Shown: piece by piece, positions 15,165-18,502 of the stretch | How positions within the stretch are numbered: position 1 is the stretch's first letter | How the letters are laid out: each line of letters opens with the position of its first letter | Position numbers and translations under genes: made by a program | The notes under the pieces: generated by a model | Database searches by the model: none | The model's input: the letters and a program-made list of their open reading frames with translations, nothing else | What the model was told of the DNA's origin: nothing | Source: Bradyrhizobium sp. | GTDB taxonomy: Bacteria > Pseudomonadota > Alphaproteobacteria > Rhizobiales > Xanthobacteraceae | Assembly (NCBI GenBank): GCA_028290305.1 | Contig: JAQGKC010000341.1 | Coordinates: forward strand, 1-18,502 | Reading direction: 5' to 3' | Length of the DNA: 18,502 nucleotides

Positions 15165-17024
15165 CTAGTTCGCCGTCAACAAATTCACCTTGGTATTGGC
15201 GACGATCAGGCGGTCGGCGAGCAGTTGCGCGAGATTGCGCATGATCCGTTCGCCGGTCCGCGGGCGCGCTTCGCGAAAACGCTGAAAATCGGCGAGCGGC
15301 ACTTCGAGCGCTGTGACGGATCTGTCGGCAAACACATCGGCGGAGCGGTGCGTTTCCAACAGCGCCATTTCCCCGAACGCCATCCCCGCCGTCAGTGTCG
15401 CGAGCCGGATACCATCGGGCAATTTGACGTGGACGACCCCGCTTGTGAGGAAGAACAGCGACACGGCGGGTTCCGTCGCTGCGATGATCCTTGTGCCCGC
15501 CCGATAGGTTCTGACCGTGCCCAGTGCGGCGAGATCAGCGAGTTCCTCTGCCGTCAATCCCGCGAGCAGCGCTTGCTCCGACAGCTCGGTCATCTCGTGG
15601 GAATCGATCGCGCCGCCATGGCGGTAGATGACCTGATCTTCGGCCCATTCGATGGCGTCGTCGAGCAGGAAATAGTTGCGCAGGTTGGAGATGCCGTCGG
15701 CCCATTCGCCGATGGCTTGCCACTCCCGGGAAGGCCGCTTGATGCCGGACAGGATTACGGTGACATTGAACGCGGCCAACTCGCGAAAACCTTCGGCGAG
15801 CAGGCGGGCGCCGGCCCGCGTCATCGCGGCAACCCGGCGCAGGTCGAAGATAATGAATTGCGGGCGGGCCTTGGCCGCGAGTTGACGCGAGATGTAATCG
15901 ACATTGGAAAATGTCAGCGTGCCCACGAGTTCGATGATACGGACATCGTGATGATGCGCGGCGAGAATTTTCTGCTCATGCGGCCGCCGGCTGCGCCGCG
16001 ACGAACTCTTTCCGATGTTGTAGTCGGCGATGATGCTGTTGCGCGAGTCGTCGCTGCGGTTGAGTATGTGCAGATCGTAATGCGACGACAGTGCCTCGCA
16101 GACCTTGATGCCGCGCACGCTGTTGCCGTGGCTATCGAGCCGCGGCGAGTAGCTGCCCAACCCGAGCCGCGCCGGCAGCGCTGCCAGAATGCCGCCGCCG
16201 ACGCCGCTTTTGGCGGGAATGCCGACGCGATAAATCCATTCGCCGGCATAATCGTACATGCCGGAGCTGGTCATCACCGAAAGCGTCCGCGAGATGGCGT
16301 AGGGGGTCATGACCTGCTTGCCGGTCACCGGATTGACGCCGCGATTGGCGAGCGTCGCGGCCATGATCGCGCTGTCGCGCGCCGTCGCCAGGATCGAGCA
16401 TTGCCGGAAATAGACCTCCAACACCGCGCCGACGTCATCCCTGATGACGCCGGAGTTGCGCAGGAGATAACCGATCGCGCGGTTGCGGTCGCCGGTCGCG
16501 CTTTCGGAGGCATAGACGGCTTCGTCAACGTCGAGCTCACGTCCGGCGAACCGGCTGAGCGCCTGCCGGATATATTCGAGAGCGCCGTCGCCCTTGGCCT
16601 CGTGGATCAGGCCGGAGCAGGCGATCGCGCCGGCATTGACCATCGGATTGAACGGATGGTTATCGGCGTTGAGGCGGATCGAATTGAAGGGATCGCCTGA
16701 TGGCTCGACGCCGATCGCGCTTTCGACCCGGGCCGCACCGAGCGTATCCAGCGCCAGTGCGAACACGAACGCTTTCGACATCGACTGGATCGTGAAGGGG
16801 ACCCGGCTATCGCCGACTTCGTAGACGTGCCCGTCGAGAGTGGCGAGGCTGATGCCGAAATGATCGGGGTCGGCCTTGCCGAGCTCCGGGATATAGTCGG
16901 CGACGGCGCCGCTTGTCTCCGCGGAAAAATCCGTGTGGCAACGGTCGAGGAATCGCAGCAAAGGCGATTTGGATGCGGCCCAGTTGTTGGCAGTCTGGGC
17001 CGGCGCCGATCTTGGGGTATTCAT
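15165..17024 (-). CDS. glsA: Glutaminase A fused to STAS and cyclic-nucleotide-binding domains
   Basis: A 619-residue, three-part protein; stand-alone bacterial glutaminases have about 310. Residues 20-335 are a serine-dependent glutaminase, hydrolysing glutamine to glutamate and ammonia: SMSK at 81-84 is the SxxK catalytic pair, with NPMVNAGAI (126-134), ESATGDRNRAIGYLLRN (174-190) and AKSGVGGG (271-278). About 355-460 is a STAS domain (VRIIELVGTLTFSN, FIIFDLRRVAAMTRAGARLL). About 480-600 is a Crp-like cyclic-nucleotide-binding domain with a phosphate cassette FGEMALLETHRSADV (550-564) including Arg560. ATG 17024 has AGGA six bases upstream; a frame opens to TTG 17117 but that extension looks non-coding. 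The C-terminal parts suggest control by a cyclic nucleotide (inferred). Confidence 0.92.
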   Translation of the reverse strand: MNTPRSAPAQTANNWAASKSPLLRFLDRCHTDFSAETSGAVADYIPELGKADPDHFGISLATLDGHVYEVGDSRVPFTIQSMSKAFVFALALDTLGAARVESAIGVEPSGDPFNSIRLNADNHPFNPMVNAGAIACSGLIHEAKGDGALEYIRQALSRFAGRELDVDEAVYASESATGDRNRAIGYLLRNSGVIRDDVGAVLEVYFRQCSILATARDSAIMAATLANRGVNPVTGKQVMTPYAISRTLSVMTSSGMYDYAGEWIYRVGIPAKSGVGGGILAALPARLGLGSYSPRLDSHGNSVRGIKVCEALSSHYDLHILNRSDDSRNSIIADYNIGKSSSRRSRRPHEQKILAAHHHDVRIIELVGTLTFSNVDYISRQLAAKARPQFIIFDLRRVAAMTRAGARLLAEGFRELAAFNVTVILSGIKRPSREWQAIGEWADGISNLRNYFLLDDAIEWAEDQVIYRHGGAIDSHEMTELSEQALLAGLTAEELADLAALGTVRTYRAGTRIIAATEPAVSLFFLTSGVVHVKLPDGIRLATLTAGMAFGEMALLETHRSADVFADRSVTALEVPLADFQRFREARPRTGERIMRNLAQLLADRLIVANTKVNLLTAN

Positions 17025-17056
17025 GTCGAGTCCTGCCGTGCGATGCGGTTCGCGCG

Positions 17057-17076
17057 ACCCGATGTTACGTCGCATC
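17057..17076. promoter_or_regulatory. Inverted repeat CCGATG-N8-CATCGG upstream of the glutaminase
   Basis: Perfect 6-bp arms at 17057-17062 and 17071-17076, 33-52 bp upstream of the glutaminase start, inside the 114-bp gap to the biotin-carrier gene. It could be an operator or a leader hairpin. There is no independent support. Confidence 0.3.
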
Positions 17077-17138
17077 GGCAACAGCCGAAACCTGTCCGAT
17101 GATCTTTTATGCGGCAAGTCGTGCTTGAAACAACGCGT

Positions 17139-17360
17139 TCAGGTCTCGAGAATGGCGAGAACCTGTCCTTCGGCAACGACGTCATCGAGTTTGACAAGAA
17201 CCGATTTAAGTTTGCCTGCGGCAGGCGAAGCGACCGGGATTTCCATCTTCATGGCTTCGACGAATGCAATGTCGTCGCCGTCGCCGACGCTGCCCCCGAC
17301 TTCCACGGGAAGCGCGCAGACGCGCCCCGCCACCTCGGTCACAATCTTGATGTCTGGCAT
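17139..17360 (-). CDS. Single-domain biotin carboxyl carrier protein (biotin/lipoyl attachment)
   Basis: A 73-residue biotinyl domain. The biotin site EAMKME at 35-40 puts the modified lysine at Lys38. The rest (GRVCALPVEVGGSVGDGDDIAFVEAMKM ... PAAGKLKSVLVKLDDVVAEGQVLAIL, written in parts) is the two-fold barrel of carrier domains. GGAG lies six bases before ATG (complement 17358-17360), and an upstream in-frame start at 17390 would only add ten unlikely residues. It would carry CO2 between biotin carboxylase and carboxyltransferase. The start of an acyl-CoA carboxyltransferase gene 1.05 kb away on the other strand suggests a shared enzyme. Fatty-acid-synthesis BCCP (AccB) is about twice as long, so this is more likely a dedicated acyl-CoA carboxylase part. 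Confidence 0.9.
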   Translation of the reverse strand: MPDIKIVTEVAGRVCALPVEVGGSVGDGDDIAFVEAMKMEIPVASPAAGKLKSVLVKLDDVVAEGQVLAILET

Positions 17361-17474
17361 TCCGTTCTCCGGGACAGCCGCCATGCGCAATCGTGATGCG
17401 CGCTTGGTGAAGGGCGGGCGCCCTCGGCCTGCAGTTGTGGCCGCAGATTGCCTGAGGTAGCTTGTCCTGCAAGT

Positions 17475-17499
17475 GGAATTTTATTCCGCGAGACGGAAT
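17475..17499. promoter_or_regulatory. IclR-type operator with three alternating half-sites
   Basis: GGAAT (17475-17479), ATTCC (17483-17487) and GGAAT (17495-17499) alternate in orientation. ATTCCG-CGAGA-CGGAAT (17483-17499) is a perfect dyad with 5-bp spacer, like IclR-family sites. It ends one base before the GGAG ribosome site (17500-17503) of the IclR gene, so autoregulation by blocking is likely, and control of the divergent biotin-carrier gene is possible. Confidence 0.6.
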
Positions 17500-17508
17500 G
17501 GAGCACGC

Positions 17509-18483
17509 ATGGGACGACGCTCGGAGCGGCTCAGTAAACAGGGAATGCTCGCCAGAGACCTTGCGGGAGAGGGCGACGTTATCCAGGTGGTGTCCCGCGC
17601 CTTCGACGTGTTGCGTTGCTTCGAGGGCCACGAGGCGCGGCTCGGCAACCTCGAAATTTCCAATCGCTGCGGGCTGCCGCGATCGACGGTGTCGCGCCTG
17701 ACCCATACCCTGACCCGGATGGGCCAGTTGGTCTATCTGCCGCGCGACCAAAAATACCGCATCGGTCCGAGCGCGGTGGCGATGAGCGCGTCGATGATGC
17801 GGGGGTTGCAGTTGCGCAGCTTGATCCGGCTGCGGCTGCAGGACGTGGCCGAGCAATTGCCGGGAACCGTCGGGTTCGTGATCCCCGACCGCTTCCATCT
17901 CGTCTATCTCGAATTTGCCCGCGCCGCCAACGCGCTCGGTCTGCATGAAGGCACCGGCAGCCGGATCGCCATGGCGAGCACCGCCGCTGGCCACGCCTAT
18001 ACGGCGGCGCTCGATGCCGATGTGGGCGATGCCTTGCTGGCCGAGATGGACCGCGAAATTCCTGATGGAGCTAAGTTGTTGCGGCCTCGCATCGAGGCCA
18101 ACCGCCGCTTTTTACGCGAACATGGCTATGTCGTTGCCTGCGGTCTATGGAGTCCGCATATCAACGGTCTCGCCGTGCCACTGTGGTCACCGCAATATCA
18201 AACCTTCGTTGTGGTCACGATCGGTCTTCTGTCCGCGATGTATAACGAGACGCGGCTGCACAAAGAGGTTGCGCCGCCGCTTCTGGAATTGAGCGCCGCA
18301 ATCGGCGGCATGCTTGAGGGCACCGACGGCGATATCTTCAGTAGTCGGATCGAGAGTAAGCCGCTTCCAGTGACGACCCATAATAATAAAATCATCAAGA
18401 CGGAGGATACGAATGAACTGGAAGCCGGAACTCGACGACCTCGCCCGGCGCGAAGCGTTCGCGCGCGAGATGGGAGGCGTTGA
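17509..18483 (+). CDS. IclR-family transcriptional regulator
   Basis: A 324-residue DNA-binding regulator. A winged helix-turn-helix lies at about 25-85 (VIQVVSRAFDVLRCF, LGNLEISNRCGLPRSTVSRLTHTL, then the wing KYRIGPSAVAMS). The effector-binding domain follows with the family marks MASTAAGHAYTAAL, REHGYVVACG and NGLAVPLWS. Most IclR proteins have about 250-280 residues; here a low-complexity, basic C-terminal tail of about 45 residues extends beyond EGTDGD and reads through the start of the next gene by 71 bases. ATG 17509 is chosen over GTG 17473 as GGAG lies five bases upstream and a dyad operator fills 17475-17499. It likely controls the carboxylase genes on both sides. The ligand is unknown. 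Confidence 0.9.
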   Translation: MGRRSERLSKQGMLARDLAGEGDVIQVVSRAFDVLRCFEGHEARLGNLEISNRCGLPRSTVSRLTHTLTRMGQLVYLPRDQKYRIGPSAVAMSASMMRGLQLRSLIRLRLQDVAEQLPGTVGFVIPDRFHLVYLEFARAANALGLHEGTGSRIAMASTAAGHAYTAALDADVGDALLAEMDREIPDGAKLLRPRIEANRRFLREHGYVVACGLWSPHINGLAVPLWSPQYQTFVVVTIGLLSAMYNETRLHKEVAPPLLELSAAIGGMLEGTDGDIFSSRIESKPLPVTTHNNKIIKTEDTNELEAGTRRPRPARSVRARDGRR

Positions 18484-18502
18484 CAAGGTCAAGCGGCAAC
18501 GC
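18413..18502 (+). CDS. Acyl-CoA carboxyltransferase (beta subunit), N-terminal fragment cut by window edge
   Basis: Thirty codons are visible, beginning MNWKPELDDLARREAFA and continuing REMGGVDKVKRQR. This is the usual N-terminus of acyl-CoA carboxylase carboxyltransferase subunits (propionyl-, methylcrotonyl- or geranyl-CoA type), which transfer CO2 from carboxybiotin to an acyl-CoA. GGAGG at 18402-18406 is six bases before ATG 18413, the strongest ribosome site in this part. It overlaps the IclR frame by 71 bases in another phase. The specific acyl-CoA cannot be told from 30 residues. Confidence 0.75.
   Translation, partial: MNWKPELDDLARREAFAREMGGVDKVKRQR

Noticed and set aside
15057..16700. 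547-codon plus-strand frame opposite the glutaminase
   Set aside because: Long only because high GC makes antisense frames open; its product has no recognisable domain, while the minus strand encodes glutaminase, STAS and cNMP domains.

Overview
This is a GC-rich stretch with dense, short-spaced catabolic operons. It looks like an alphaproteobacterium of the Bradyrhizobium / Rhodopseudomonas / Nitrobacter group. The pointers are the protein styles, the abundance of acyl-CoA genes, and two intergenic palindromic repeats of kinds I associate with those genomes (CCGGCG-type at about 8312-8426, CATTCCGGG-type at about 10956-11040). The genus is inferred; no rRNA, tRNA, phage, insertion sequence or CRISPR array is visible.

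Layout. (1) 1-1409, minus strand: a sugar-acid (pentonate) dehydratase of the IlvD/Edd family, cut by the window edge. (2) A divergent 219-bp regulatory gap, then a plus-strand operon: a MalK/UgpC-type ATPase, a Tat-type solute-binding protein, two MalF/MalG-type permeases, a D-erythronate dehydrogenase-like enzyme (DenD family, TTG start) and an SCP-x-type thiolase. A strong hairpin with a T-run separates the binding-protein gene from the permeases. (3) After a repeat-bearing gap comes a family III CoA-transferase followed 5 bp later by an acyl-CoA dehydrogenase, then another repeat, then a thiolase-fold protein without the thiolase cysteine, coupled by ATGA to a DUF35 zinc-ribbon/OB-fold partner. 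(4) 12571-13098 is mostly intergenic; it holds a likely 35-codon membrane micro-protein on the minus strand. (5) A carboxymuconolactone-decarboxylase-family gene runs tail-to-tail into a patatin-like lipoprotein gene. (6) A glutaminase fused to STAS and cyclic-nucleotide-binding domains, and a one-domain biotin carrier protein, all on the minus strand. (7) An IclR regulator with a clear operator in front of it, overlapping the start of an acyl-CoA carboxyltransferase gene that runs off the right edge.

How it may work together. Region 1-2 reads as uptake and oxidation/dehydration of a sugar acid or related polyhydroxy acid. Region 3 reads as activation of a carboxylic acid to its CoA thioester, alpha,beta-dehydrogenation, and C-C cleavage by thiolase or retro-aldol chemistry. 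Whether these are one pathway or two adjacent modules cannot be decided from the sequence. The right-hand part suggests an IclR-controlled biotin-dependent acyl-CoA carboxylase split over a divergent promoter.

The most interesting items are the cysteine-less thiolase/DUF35 pair, the glutaminase-STAS-cNMP fusion, the micro-protein that coincides with a terminator-like hairpin, unusual active-site residues in the CoA-transferase and acyl-CoA dehydrogenase, and the IclR operator with its gene overlap.
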